The notes: generated by a model not told the origin, from the sequence alone. Shown: positions 1 through 8,845, counted from the first letter of the stretch. The stretch: 31,785 bases of DNA from CAWIVJ01 sp963839525 (GCA_963839525.1 CAWIVJ010000025.1:1-31785); one strand, 5' to 3'. Translations and numbers: made by a program.

Positions 1-165
1 TCGTTGTCGTTCGTTGTTTGTTGTTGCTTGCCTTGTCGTTGTTGTCGTTCCTCGTTGTTCTCGTTGTCCTCCTTGTCGTCCTGTTGTTGTCTGTTGTCGT
101 CCATCGTCTGTTGTTGTTGTTGTTTGTTGTTGTTGGTCCACACACACACACACACACACTCGCTG
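1..165. repeat. low-complexity TTG/TTC tract followed by (CA)n run
   Basis: The first ~137 bases consist almost only of T, G and C in short TTG, TCG and TTC units, with very few A residues. A (CA)n run of about 20 bases follows at roughly 138-160. The composition is unlike the ~70% GC sequence that starts immediately afterwards. Any translation is a meaningless run of Val, Leu, Ser and Cys. It sits at the edge of the window, directly against the C-terminal part of a broken membrane-protein gene. I read it as a contig-end artefact of long-read sequencing; a real simple-sequence repeat is the less likely alternative. Confidence 0.75.
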
Positions 166-169
166 GCTG

Positions 170-1661
170 GTGTCGGCATGCCCTCCGGGACCGGCAAGCG
201 GCGGGAGGAGCGTCGCCGGGCGCCCCCGGCGGGCAGGCCGCCCGAGCCGGGTGCGCCGCCCGGCCTGCCGCCCATGATGCCGCCGCGAGGGTCGGCCGAG
301 GCCATGTCCGCGTAGGCACCAAAACCCGAGGCCGAACAGGCCGGCGACGGCGGCGAGCGCCACCCAGCGCGGCACCCGGACGAGCGCCCAGGCGCCCAGC
401 AGGGCGATCGGCGCCAGCGCCGGGGACGAAGAACCTGACGAGGTGGATGGCGTTGTCGGCACCGCCGCGCCAGGCCCGCCGGCGCTCATCTGCGCCGTCC
501 AGGAGTAGGTGAAGTAGAGCGCCCACGTGCCCCACCACGCGGTGGTGAGCGCCGCCGCCACGGCGAGGTCGCGGTGAGCCGCGGCGCGGGAGGGGCGCAC
601 CTCGGCCTTGGGCGCCGGGCGCCACAGCCGGAACTGCACCCGATGAGCCAGACGAGCCCGGCGAGCGAGCAGGCACGCCGGCGTGGTCTGCACGAGCAGC
701 CACAGGGCATGTGGTCGAGGTTGCCTCCGATCGCGCTCAGGCCGAACGTCACCAGGCCGTCCGCGTAGCCGGTCGCCGTGGCGGAGCCGTAGACGAGCGC
801 GATTCCAGCCGAGCACCAGCGCGCCGGCGAGCACGGCCGACCCGAGACCACCAGACCAGCGCCAGGTGGGGCAAGCGGCCGGGGACGAAGCGTCGCGCAC
901 GGCCAGCACGGTCACGACGGCGACGGCGAGCGCGATCGCGTCCGTGTAGCGGACGAGCATCGCTCCCTCGAGGGCGAGGAATCTGCAGGCCGGCGGCCGT
1001 GCGCAGCCGCTGCCGCCGGTCCACGGCCAGCAACGCCCAGAGCAGTGCGCCGGCGCCGGCCGCGACGAGCGCGGCCCGTGAAGGTGGGCATCCAGGCGCG
1101 CCATGGCGAACGCGAGGGCCGCACCCGACGAGCAGAACAGCCCGACGGCGAACGTGCCGCCCCAGGCGCCCAGCCAGCGCCGCCCTCCGAAGAAGAGCGC
1201 GAGGCATCCGAGGCCGCCGTAGAACAGCGGCGCCAGCCGCTCCAGTCCGACGAGCGCGAACGGAGCGGCCAGGAACGGGTAGCCGGGGTTCTTGCTCACC
1301 CAGCCCCCGTCTTCCCGTCGCGTCCACTGCGCGATCCTCCGGCTGCCGTCCAGTCCGTCGGCCGAGTCCTGCCGCTGCAGGCGCTCGGCGAGGTCCCGGT
1401 GCACTGCGCGTCGCTGAGGAGCACGTGACCTTCGGTGAGCGCCACGATGGAGGCTCGGTAGGCGTAGTCGTCCGGCTCCAGGAGGGAGACGGACCGCGTG
1501 AGCGCCGCGCCGCTCAGCACGGCGAAGCAGATGAGGGCGACGCCGATCTCGATCCAGACCGCCTTCGAGATCGTCCGCAACCGGTACCTGGACCAGAGTC
1601 GTGACCGGCCGGCGTCGGGTCCGCCGGAGGCGCCGCTGGATGTGGGGGCGGAGGCCGTCAT
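170..1661 (-). CDS. glycosyltransferase family 39-like integral membrane protein, frame-disrupted
   Basis: The minus strand encodes a polytopic membrane protein recoverable in at least three pieces. The N-terminal piece (start 1661) has a short basic tail, a TM helix (ALICFAVLSGAAL) and then LLEPDDYAYRASIVALTEGH, the acidic first-loop arrangement typical of GT-C/GT39 mannosyltransferases, where the Asp/Glu pair is catalytic. A second frame (from about 1320) gives WVSKNPGYPFLAAPFALVGL and several hydrophobic segments including VRYTDA. A third (about 850-600) gives ALVYGSATATGYADGLVTFG. The tail (about 460-330) has two more helices and then a Gly/Pro-rich end merging into the low-complexity tract. 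The fold class is fairly secure. The lipid-sugar substrate is unknown. No good ribosome binding site is visible before 1661, so the start is tentative, as is the 3' end. Confidence 0.6.
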
Positions 1662-1734
1662 GACGCATCGTAGCCGCCGCTCCTGAGAACGGTGTAGAGT
1701 CCCCGAGAGCTGCCGGGACGATGCGTACCGGCCG

Positions 1735-2152
1735 CTACTTCAGCTGGTCGCCCGCGTTCGGGCCGGGGCCCATGTCCCACACCGACTCGACGGTGATGCT
1801 CACCACGTACTTCATGGGCGGCAGGTGGAGCTGCTCGCTGATCGCCTTGAGCTTCTCGTTGACCTGGTCGAACACGTCGCCGTGGTCGATCAGCTCGGCG
1901 CGTGCCCTTGACCTGCATCGCCAGCTTGCGCTCGGGGTCGTGGATGCCGACCGCGACGCGCGCGTCGTGCTCGAGGTTCTCGCGCGTCTTGTGGCTGAAC
2001 ATGTCGGCGAAGTAGAGGTGCTCGTCGTCGAGCAGGGCGCCGCTGCCCTTGATCGAGACGTTGGGCATGCCGTCCGGCCCTACGGTGGCGACCCAGACGT
2101 TGTGGCCTCCGGCCAGGAGGTCGTGCAGTTCCTGCGGGATGGCGGTCATCAT
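1735..2152 (-). CDS. pyridoxamine 5'-phosphate oxidase-family (split-barrel) protein
   Basis: Small FMN-binding split-barrel protein of the PPOX family, about 139 residues. The N-terminal stretch reads VWVATVGPDGMPNVSIKGSG, then DEHLYFADMFSHKTRENL and ARVAVGIHDPERKLAMQVKG, the usual order of strands and the flavin-contacting segment. After residue ~82 (near 1909) one extra base shifts the frame. The neighbouring frame continues as AELIDHGDVFDQVNEKLKAI and ends GPNAGDQLK before a TAG at 1735. The start is the double ATG at 2147-2152, preceded by GAGGAGAC. Members reduce or bind flavin, F420 or heme; which one applies here cannot be told. It lies divergent to the aldo/keto reductase with about 190 bases between. 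The frameshift is probably a sequencing error. Confidence 0.8.
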
Positions 2153-2342
2153 CTGTCTCCTCGTCCGTGTGTGGCTGCAGCCTACCCGTCGCCGTGCCTC
2201 CGGAACATGAAAGGATGTTGCGTGGCCGTTGCGACGGAACGCTCGCCGCGCAGTGTGCCGGCGACCGGGTAGCTCCTGTGGCGGAGGGTCCAGGAAACGA
2301 CGACTGCGGCTCGTGGCACGGCCGCGGGAGGAAGGACCCAGC

Positions 2343-3331
2343 ATGGACACACGCTCACTCGGTCGGCAGGGCCTCGTGGTGTCGGCAGAAGGCCTCGGGT
2401 GCATGGGGATGTCCGAGTTGCTACGGGGAGGCCGACGAGAACGAGGCGATCGCGACCATCCACGCGCGCTCGAGCTGGGCGTCACGCTGCTCGACACCGC
2501 CGACATGTACGGTCCGTTCACCAACGAAGGGCTGGTGGGAGGGCCATCCCGGCCGCCGGGAGAAGGTGGTGCTGGCCACCAAATTCGGCAACAACGGCGC
2601 CCGGACGGCAGCTGGGTCGGCATCAACGGCCAAGCCGGAGTACGTCCGTGCCGCCTGCGACGCTCGCTCGAAGCAGCTCGGGTGGACACATCGACCTGTA
2701 CTACCAGCACCGTGTGGACAGGACGTCCCGATCGAGGAGACGGTCGGGCCATGGCCGAGCTGGTCCGCGAGGGCAAGGTGCGCTACCTGGGGCTCTCCGA
2801 GGCGAAGCCTGGAGCATTGGCCGCCGCGAACGCGGTCCATCTGATCCGAGCGCGCTGGAGACCGAGCATCTCGCTCTGCTCCGCCGCGAGCCGGAGGCCC
2901 AATCTCCTCGACCGTTGCCGGGAACTCGGCATCGGTCCCGTCGCCTGACAGCCCGCTGGGCCGCGGGTTCCTGACCGGGCGTTCCGCTCTCAGGAGGAGA
3001 GGAGAGGCGCAGGACGCTCTCGCAGCCGGAGCATCCGCAGCATCCGGGCAGAACTCGCGCAGACAACTCTCTGCGGGAGATCGGTTCAGTCCGCCGTCGA
3101 GGAGATCGCGGCGGGACAAGAGCGTGGGTGATCTGCGCAGCTGGTCTCGGCGGGAGTCTGTCACGGGGAGGCAACATGTGCCCATCCCAACGAAGCACTC
3201 GGATGACCTCGAGCAGAATCGTCGCCGCGGCGGGACGTGACGCTCTCCGGCGACGACTGCGGGGCTGGATTGGCTGGCCCGGTCGGCCTCACCGCGGGCG
3301 ACCGCACGCGGGACATGTCCAGGCCCGGTGA
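2343..3331 (+). CDS. aldo/keto reductase (YakC/AKR13-like), multiply frameshifted
   Basis: NADPH-dependent TIM-barrel oxidoreductase. It begins MDTRSLGRQGLVVSAEGLGC at an ATG preceded by GGAGGAAGG. Across several frame changes one reads GVTLLDTADMYGPFTNEGLV (catalytic Asp and Tyr of the AKR tetrad), EKVVLATKFGNN (tetrad Lys), DLYYQHRVDR (tetrad His region), REGKVRYLGLSEA and YSPLGRGFLTG-like segments. Near the end come HVPIPTKHSDDLEQN and GLTAGDRTRDMS, matching the NADP-binding and C-terminal parts of the family. The total span of ~329 codons equals the normal family length, so the gene is probably complete and the shifts are sequencing errors. The region 2950-3160 is the worst preserved. The substrate is unknown; the stop at 3329-3331 is the best guess. 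Confidence 0.7.
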
Positions 3332-3486
3332 CGTAAGGGAGGCCGGGCGGCGGTCAGGCGGTGAGCCTCTTGCCGCCCATGTCCCGGCGGGACCCTGGTG
3401 CCGTGCCATGCAACGTCGGCGAGAGGCATGGGGATGTACGGCGTGCGAGCAGAAAGCGACGGGATCGATCGAGCGCCCGGAGGGAC

Positions 3487-3893
3487 ATGATTCTCGAAGG
3501 CGCGACGCTACAACGATTGGTACCAGGACGACTGAACGAGACGGTCCAGCCAGCCCGAAGGCGCGGCGGTACGAAGAGGAGGTCCTCGATCCGCTCGCAC
3601 CTCGTCGGCCCGGTGCGCTCGAACTTCGAGCTGATCGCTCCCGAGGACTTCGAGGCCACGCAGCACATCGCCGACACGCTGCGCGCCGGCGTCCCGGTGC
3701 TGATCGACTTCCACGCCTGCACCCCGCGCTCACCGGACGCCTGACGGACTTCGCGAGCGGTCTGGTCTACGCGCTGGAGGGCTCGCTGCAGGACGTCGGC
3801 CACGAATGCCTGCTCGTGGCGCCGAAGCGCCTCGCCGTCTCCGGCGACGAGGCCAGCGCCATCCGCGCACCCGGCTTCTACAACAGGGTCTGA
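3487..3893 (+). CDS. sepF: SepF-like cell division protein (DUF552), frameshifted
   Basis: SepF anchors and bundles FtsZ at the division site in Actinomycetota, Firmicutes and Cyanobacteria. The conserved core is visible in two frames. The first gives FELIAPEDFEATQHIADTLR and AGVPVLIDFHAC. The second gives ALTGRLTDFASGLVYALEGS, then LQDVGHECLLVAPKRLAVSG and APGFYNRV. These correspond to the SepF order of VxxPxSFxDAxxI, PVIxNL, KRLVDFxxGLVY, FLLxPxxVxV and FFN. The frame changes near 3725. The N-terminal linker is uncertain: ATG 3487 follows GGAGGG, but an alternative frame with ARRYNDWYQDD resembles the acidic, aromatic linker seen in SepF proteins. It is not next to ftsZ or other dcw genes here, so it may be a second SepF copy. 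A cell-wall hydrolase gene follows. Confidence 0.72.
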
Positions 3894-3949
3894 CGACGCC
3901 GATGCCGGTCCGCTCACGCAAGGCGCGCCGCGAGCGAACGCTCAGCGGT

Positions 3950-3978
3950 TTGCGGGCCGGGCATGCGGGTGCTACCGT
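3950..3978 (+). promoter_or_regulatory. sigma70-type promoter of the NlpC/P60 gene
   Basis: TTGCGG at 3950-3955 and TACCGT at 3973-3978 are separated by exactly 17 bases. The predicted transcript would start near 3985 and carry a leader of ~57 bases before the TTG start codon at 4042. Boxes match the actinobacterial TTGnnn / TAnnnT pattern. This is inference from sequence only. Confidence 0.5.
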
Positions 3979-4041
3979 CCCAAGCTCAAGCCCGGCGTCT
4001 GGCCAGGGACCTGGTCACTCGGCGCGAAGGAGGCGATCCGC

Positions 4042-5159
4042 TTGACCCCCATCCGCAAGGCGACCTCCGCCCTACTGATCGCGCTCGCGCTGCTCCTGGT
4101 GTTCTCCGCCGCCGCGTCGGCGGGCCCGATAACCGCGAAGAAGGCCAGGCTGGCGGCCGTCCAGGCACAGCTGAGCAAGGTCTACGCGCAGTCGGACATG
4201 GCCGTGGAGCGCTACAGACGAGGCCGCCTCGCGGCTCGGCGAGGTGCAGGAGCGCATCGCCCGCAACCAGCCACCTGCTCAAGGTCGCCGAGTACAAGCT
4301 CGGCGTCGCCAACGACCACCTCACGGCGCGCGCCAGCCAGGTCTACAAGGCCGACGACGCCGGCATCATCGACGTGGTGTTCGCGTCGCAGCACGTTCGA
4401 CGACCTGCTCACCCAGCTCGACGTGATGCAGCGCATGGCGGAGAGCGACGCCAAGACGGCGCGCGACGCCAAGGCGTAGCGCCAGGAGATCGCCGACCGG
4501 CGCATCGCCCTCGAGGCCGACCGCAAGTCGGCGACCAAGCTGGTGGCGCAGCGCGAGGAGAGCAAGGACCAGGTGCTCGCGCTGCAGGCCCAGCTCGAGG
4601 CGCCGTCGGCGGCCTCAAGACCGAGATCGCCGACCTCGAGGCCAAGGCGGCCGCCGCCGCCAAGGCCGCGGCCGAGGAGGCCGCCAAGGCCGCGCGCGCG
4701 CCGGCGCAGGCTGCGGCCGCGGCCAGTCGCCTCGGCGGCGGCTCGTCCTCGTCGTCAGCTCCTCCGGCTCGAGCTGCGGCGGGGGCGGCGGCCGGTCGTC
4801 GACCCCGGCGGCTCCGGCCGCTCGGCCGTCGTCGGCCATCGCGCAGCGCTACCTGCGGCGTGCCCTACGTCTGGGCCGGCGCCAGCCCGAGCGGGTTCGA
4901 CTGCAGCGGCCTCACCATGTACTGCTACGCGCAGGTCGGCATCGGCCTCTCGCACGGCGCCACCGACCAGCAGCGCGCCAGCACGCCCGTGCCGCTGAGC
5001 GCGCTGCAGCCCGGCGACCTCGTGTTCTTCGGCAGCGCCAGCTACAGCCACCACGTCGGCATCTACGTCGGCGGCGGCAGCATGATCCACGCCCCGCACA
5101 CGGGCGCCGTCGTCAGCTACGGCTCCATCAGCGGCGCCTGGATCGGCGGCCGCTTCTAG
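4042..5159 (+). CDS. secreted NlpC/P60 peptidoglycan endopeptidase with N-terminal coiled coil
   Basis: Cell-wall hydrolase that would cleave within peptidoglycan stem peptides. TTG 4042 is chosen because AAGGAGG lies 8 bases upstream and a Sec signal peptide follows (basic TPIRKA, hydrophobic ALLIALALLLVF, then AASAG). Residues ~30-230 form an Ala/Glu/Lys-rich coiled coil (LAAVQAQLSKVYAQSDMAVE, VYKADDAGIIDVVFAS, FDDLLTQLDVMQRMAESDAK), as in RipA/CwlO-type enzymes. A Ser/Gly/Ala-rich linker leads to the catalytic domain: VPYVWAGASPSGFDCSGLTM (nucleophile Cys), HHVGIYVGGG (His) and MIHAPHTGAV. There are several frame changes and one in-frame TAG at 4477-4479 inside the coiled coil. The protein ends at TAG 5157-5159. 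All disruptions look like base-calling errors because the domain order and length are normal. Adjacency to the SepF-like gene suggests a role in daughter-cell separation. Confidence 0.85.
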
Positions 5160-5176
5160 AGCGTTCGCCGCCGCCC

Positions 5177-5203
5177 GCCGCCGGCGCCTCGCGCCGCCGG
5201 CCC
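5177..5203 (+). terminator. possible terminator hairpin after the NlpC/P60 gene
   Basis: CGGCGC-CTC-GCGCCG gives a 6-bp stem with a 3-base loop that can be extended outward with a bulge into GCC/GGC. It lies just after the stop codon at 5159. There is no T-tract, so it would be a non-canonical terminator at best. Confidence 0.35.
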
Positions 5204-5420
5204 GCAGCATGGTCCTCGTCGGACGACGCACTTCCAGGCGTACGTCCGGACGCCCCATGGGTGGTTGGAAGTACCTCCAGACGTACGCAGGCGGGCAGGA
5301 CATACCTCCTCGGACCCCGACGCCTCGTTGCACAGCCGGAGAGGAGCGGGCGTCCTGGAAGGCCAAGGCCCTTCCGCGAAGCGCGCGCGCCGGCTTCATC
5401 GGACACGAAAGGGATGAGCG

Positions 5421-6008
5421 ATGAGCGACACCGACTGGAACGAACGCTACGCCTCCGCCGACAGGCTCTTCAGCGCAAAGCCTGACGAGACGCTCGAGGA
5501 GCTGGCCGTCGCTCTGCCTCCCGGCCGGGCCCTCGACCTCGGCGCCGGCGAGGGCCGCAACGGCCTCCGGCTCGCCGGCTGGGGCTGGCGTGTGACCGCC
5601 GTCGACCTCTCGGACGTCGCCCTGAGCCGCCTCGCCGATCAGGCGGCTGCGCAGGGTCTCGAGATCACGACCGAGGTCGCGGACATGAACGAGTTCCTCG
5701 CCCGCGGTGAGCGGTTCGACCTGCTGGTGCTCGCGAACCTCCATCCGGACCCCGCCGCACGCGCTGAGTTGCTCTCTCGCTCTGCCGCCGCCGTGGCGCC
5801 GGGCGGCCACCTCTTCCTCGTCGGCCATCACGTGGACTCGCTCGGCAAGGCCGGGCCGCCGAGCGCGGAACGCCTGTACACCGAAGACATGCTGCAGGGG
5901 GCGTTCCCGGGGCTCGAGGTGCTGAGGCTGGAGCGACGGGAGGGTGTGCACGGCGACCGCGACGAGCCCGTCACCGACATCGTCGCCTGGCTCACTCGGA
6001 CGAGGTGA
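5421..6008 (+). CDS. class I SAM-dependent methyltransferase (TehB/Methyltransf-like)
   Basis: Intact 195-residue cytoplasmic methyltransferase. It starts MSDTDWNERYASADRLFSAK, a typical N-terminus of small TehB/thiopurine-type enzymes. Motif I is ALDLGAGEGRNGLRLA (residues ~37-52, SAM-binding glycines), followed by the acidic residue of motif II in VTAVDLSDVAL. Motif post-II is EVADMNEF, motif IV is FDLLVLANLHP and the PGG of motif VI appears in VAPGGHLFLVGHH. The start at 5421 has GAAAGGG 7 bases upstream; the ATG at 5414 is out of frame. The methyl acceptor cannot be inferred. Family members act on small molecules, metalloids (tellurite) or quinone precursors. It is followed at 124 bases by the formyltransferase-like gene on the same strand. 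Confidence 0.88.
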   Translation: MSDTDWNERYASADRLFSAKPDETLEELAVALPPGRALDLGAGEGRNGLRLAGWGWRVTAVDLSDVALSRLADQAAAQGLEITTEVADMNEFLARGERFDLLVLANLHPDPAARAELLSRSAAAVAPGGHLFLVGHHVDSLGKAGPPSAERLYTEDMLQGAFPGLEVLRLERREGVHGDRDEPVTDIVAWLTRTR

Positions 6009-6132
6009 ACGGGAGCGGCGGAAGCGCCTGTGCGTGAGGAAGAAGTGGGCGAGGCGTGGAGGCGATGCGGTAGCATGCTGGCTGCCGCCGGGCGCCGCTC
6101 CTGCGGCCGAGGCGACCGGCGAGGAGGGACGC

Positions 6133-7057
6133 ATGCGGATCGTGGTGCACGGCCAGCAGGCCTTCGGAAGGGCCGTGCTCGAGGCCCTGCTCGGGCGGGG
6201 CGAGGACGTGGTGGCGGTGTACGCCCCGCCGGAGAGTGGGCGGCCGGACCCGCTGGCCGAGGCGGCCGCGGAGGCCGGGCTCCCGCTCGTCCGCCCGGCC
6301 TCGTTCCGGGACCCCGCGGTGCTCGAGGAGTTCCGCGGCTTCGCGCCCGACCTGCAGGTGATGGCGTTCGTCACGCTCATCGTCCCGGCCGGTCTTCTCG
6401 CGGTGCCCACGCACGGGACCATCCAGTACCACCCGTCGCTCCTGCCCCGCCACCGGGGACGCAGCGCGATCAACTGGCCGGTCATCATGGGCGAGACGGA
6501 GACCGGCCTCACCGTCTTCTGGCCGGACGGCGGCATCGACACCGGCGACGTCCTGCTGCAGAAGCGCACACCGATCAGCCCGAGCGACACCCTCGGCTCC
6601 GTGTACTTCGACCACCTGTTCCCGATGGGCGTGGACGCGCTCGTCGAGGCGGTCGACCTGGTCAGGGCCGGAACGGCGCCGCGTCTGCCGCAGGACGAGG
6701 CGCAGGCCACGTACGAGGCGCCGTGCGGCAAGGCGAGCGCGCGGCTGGACTGGGGCAAGCCGTGCCGGCAGCTCCACGATCTGGTGCGCGGCTGCGACCC
6801 CGCTCCGGGCGCCTGGACGACGTACGGCGGCCAGACCCTGCAGGTCTTCGCCGCGGAGCCGCTGCCCGCGCGCGACGCCGCCGGGATCGGCGGCGCGATG
6901 GGCGAGGTAGTGGAGGCCGGCGACCGTGGGGTTCAGCGTGGCCTGCGCCGACGGCCGCCTGCGCGTGACCCGGGTCAAGCCGGCCGGAGGCAAGAAGACG
7001 GACGCCGGCGCGTGGGCCGCGGAGAGCGGCCTGCGCGCCGGCGTCCGGCTCGAGTAG
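6133..7057 (+). CDS. 10-formyltetrahydrofolate hydrolase/formyltransferase-like protein
   Basis: A formyltransferase-fold protein that would use 10-formyl-THF. ATG 6133 follows GAGGAGG. The N-terminal domain runs to residue ~200, with the signature YHPSLLPRHRGRSAINW (His100) and VFWPDGGIDTGDVLLQK (Asp136), the His and Asp used in formyl transfer or hydrolysis. Then come FPMGVDALVEAVDLVRAGTA, ATYEAPCGKASARLDW and VRGCDPAPGAWTTYGG, a C-terminal FMT_C-like domain. This sequence resembles the N-terminal domain of 10-formyl-THF dehydrogenase (ALDH1L1) more than methionyl-tRNA formyltransferase, but no aldehyde dehydrogenase domain follows. One extra base near 6928 shifts the frame; the shifted frame continues as FSVACADGRLRVTRVKPAGG and ends at TAG 7055-7057. 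Total ~308 residues. A possible -10 (TAGCAT, 6071) lies upstream. Confidence 0.8.
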
Positions 7058-7091
7058 CCGGCAGTACGAGGTCGTCCCTGCCGCCTGCCTC

Positions 7092-7349
7092 TCAGGCCGC
7101 CGAGAGTGGCCGCGGCTGGGCCGGGCGGTGCGCCGTGCAGAGGTCGCAGTCGCACTGCTCGCCATGGCGCCAGCCGTGCGCGGGGGTGCGCCACGAGGGC
7201 AGCAAGCGCTCCTTGCCCTTGGCGTCACGGCGCCAGAAGCTCATGCCGTCGTAGTAGTAGGCCTCGCTGTCGGCCTCGCCGTCGTTCCACGCCTCCCGAT
7301 CGGCGCAGAGGACCTGATACCTGCTGTAGGTCTGTCGGTCCGCGTCCAT
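7092..7349 (-). CDS. small Tyr/Trp- and Cys-containing conserved hypothetical protein
   Basis: An 85-residue protein of unknown function. ATG at 7347-7349 has GGAGAGGG just upstream on the minus strand. The sequence is rich in aromatic and charged residues: DRQTYSRYQVLCADREAW, then SEAYYYDGMSFWRRDAKG. It carries a CDCDLCTAH motif near the C-terminus that could bind a metal, although three cysteines plus one histidine in so short a span is only suggestive. There is no signal peptide or TM segment. It is convergent with the formyltransferase-like gene, with only ~34 bases between the two stops. I do not recognise the family. Confidence 0.6.
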   Translation of the reverse strand: MDADRQTYSRYQVLCADREAWNDGEADSEAYYYDGMSFWRRDAKGKERLLPSWRTPAHGWRHGEQCDCDLCTAHRPAQPRPLSAA

Positions 7350-7399
7350 TCGCCCTCTCCCATCCGCACCAGCGGGTCCCTTACGCCGAACTGCTCTCG

Positions 7400-7935
7400 T
7401 CACTCACAGTGTCGGCAGCCGGATGGTTATCCGACCCGGAACATTCGTCGGGGTCGGTCCCTCGTCGTGGCGCTCCGGTGTGGCTCCGCCCGCCGCCGCC
7501 CTCCGGTCCGCCCCTGCACTCGCGCTTCCGCTGCCCGCCCGGCTGGCCTCGGCGTGGATGTCGACAATCACGGTGGGCGCCAGGGCGGGTTGCCTGCTCG
7601 ACCAGCCGGTCGACGACGCGGAAGGGCGCCAGCCCGGTGCGGCCCGTGGACCCGGCGGGGTCGTTTGCGGGCCGCACGACGCGCTCGTCGCTCGCCAGGA
7701 AGCCGTACACCTCGCGCTGGCGCCGCAGGTGGTTGCCGGTGATGAGCACATCCACGCCGGCGCCGAGCAGCTTGAGCGCGATCTTGCTCGTTATGCCGGC
7801 GCCGTTGGCCGCGTTCTTGCCGTTGGCGCCCACGAAGTCGACGGCGCGCCCCTCGCGAAAGCCTGGCAGCCAGTGCGCGCATCCCTGCCCGGCTTCCCGA
7901 ACACGGCGCCGACGCAGAGGATCCTGTTGCCGCCG
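7400..7935 (-). pseudogene. truncated, frameshifted YmdB-type metallophosphoesterase
   Basis: The minus strand encodes pieces matching the YmdB/TIGR00282 family of cyclic-nucleotide phosphoesterases, in the correct order. RILCVGAVFGKPGRDA gives the first metal-site Asp region in altered form. Next come VGANGKNAANGAGITSKIAL (the Asn-containing NGENAA-type motif), LLGAGVDVLITGNHL (GNH motif), ASDERVVRPANDPAG and VIVDIHAEAS (DFHAEATSEK-type motif). After this, about 150 residues in, similarity stops and the frame runs into a Ser/Ala/Gly-rich tail. The last ~110 residues of the family, with the final metal-binding GTHTH motif, are absent. No start codon is obvious upstream of 7935. Frame changes could be sequencing errors, but the missing 3' third cannot be explained that way, so a real truncation or an assembly deletion is likely. 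Confidence 0.6.
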
Positions 7936-8034
7936 CGCCTACGCCTGCGTCGCTGTTGTCCGCACTGCCGGGGTATACTAAGTCGTTACGCGCTCCGCAC
8001 GCGGGCTGGAGCGCGAGGGGTAGGGGGATCTTCC

Positions 8035-8845
8035 GTGACGGATGTTGTTGCGCAGGGCAGCTCGAGTTCGGCTGCGTCCCCGGACGCTGCAGGACAGGCC
8101 GAGTGGCAGGGCGTCTGGACCGGCCAACGCGACTCCAGGGCCGGCCGCATCATCGTCGGCGTCACTGTCGTCTACATCGCGCTCACGTACCTCGTCTTCC
8201 TGTTGCCGTGGAAGCAGATCGCGAGCCTCTGCGACGAGGACCGCTTCTTCGAAGACCTGGGTTCGATCGCCTGCCTCGTCGCCTTCGTCGTCTTCCTGCT
8301 CACGTACATGAAGTGCCCCTCGGGAAACCACATCTTCTCGTGGCACACCAAGCGCAATCTGTTCTTCCTGCTGTTCGCCCTGGGTCTGCTGTTCGTCGGC
8401 GGCGAAGAGATCAGCTGGGGCCAGCGCATCTTCCAGGCCGAGACACCGCATGCGCTGCAGGCGCTCAACACACAGGGCGAGCTGAACATCCACAACCTCA
8501 AGTACTTCCAGGGCGGGGTCGGGGATGTTCAAGAAGACGTTCAACCTGAGTTTCCTGGGCCTGGTCTTCCTGTATTGCGGCGTGATCCCGTTGGCCTACT
8601 GGCTCAGCGGGCGGGTGCGCCGCTTCATCGACGCACTGAACCTGCCGCTGCCGCCGCCGGTGCTCTGCGTCGTCACGGTCGTCGTACTGGTCACGTTCGA
8701 GGTCATCAAGCGGCAGGCGCCCTATGTGATGCAGGACCCGGTGGGCGAGCTGCGCGAGGCGAACCTCGAGGTCCTCTTCCTGGCGATGGGACTGTGGTTC
8801 TACATGGCGGCGCGGGCGGCGCGGGCGGCGCGCCGGAGCGCCTGA
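8035..8845 (+). CDS. six-TM conserved membrane protein with EEISWGQR motif
   Basis: Integral membrane protein of about 270 residues. GTG 8035 is preceded by TAGGGGGA, and a -10-like TATACT lies at 7974-7979. After a ~40-residue Ser/Ala/Gln-rich cytoplasmic tail there are six hydrophobic segments: IIVGVTVVYIALTYLVFLL, LGSIACLVAFVVFLLTYM, LFFLLFALGLLFVGG, LSFLGLVFLYCGVIPLAYWL, PVLCVVTVVVLVTFEVI and LEVLFLAMGLWFYMAA. Between TM3 and TM4 lies a strikingly polar conserved block: GGEEISWGQRIFQAETPHAL, then LNTQGELNIHNL. I know this block from unnamed bacterial membrane proteins without an assigned function. One frame change occurs near 8515, where the sequence is G-rich; the downstream frame starts FKKTFNLSFLG. 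The charged block could be a catalytic or binding site at the membrane surface, but nothing shows its substrate. Confidence 0.7.

Noticed and set aside
4..512. Open frames translating the TTG/CA tract
   Set aside because: All frames through the tract are open simply because of its composition; the products are Leu/Val/Ser/Cys runs.
4755..6758. A 667-codon open stretch on the minus strand across the NlpC, methyltransferase and formyltransferase-like genes
   Set aside because: Antisense of three recognisable plus-strand genes, low-complexity sequence, no ribosome site or domain.
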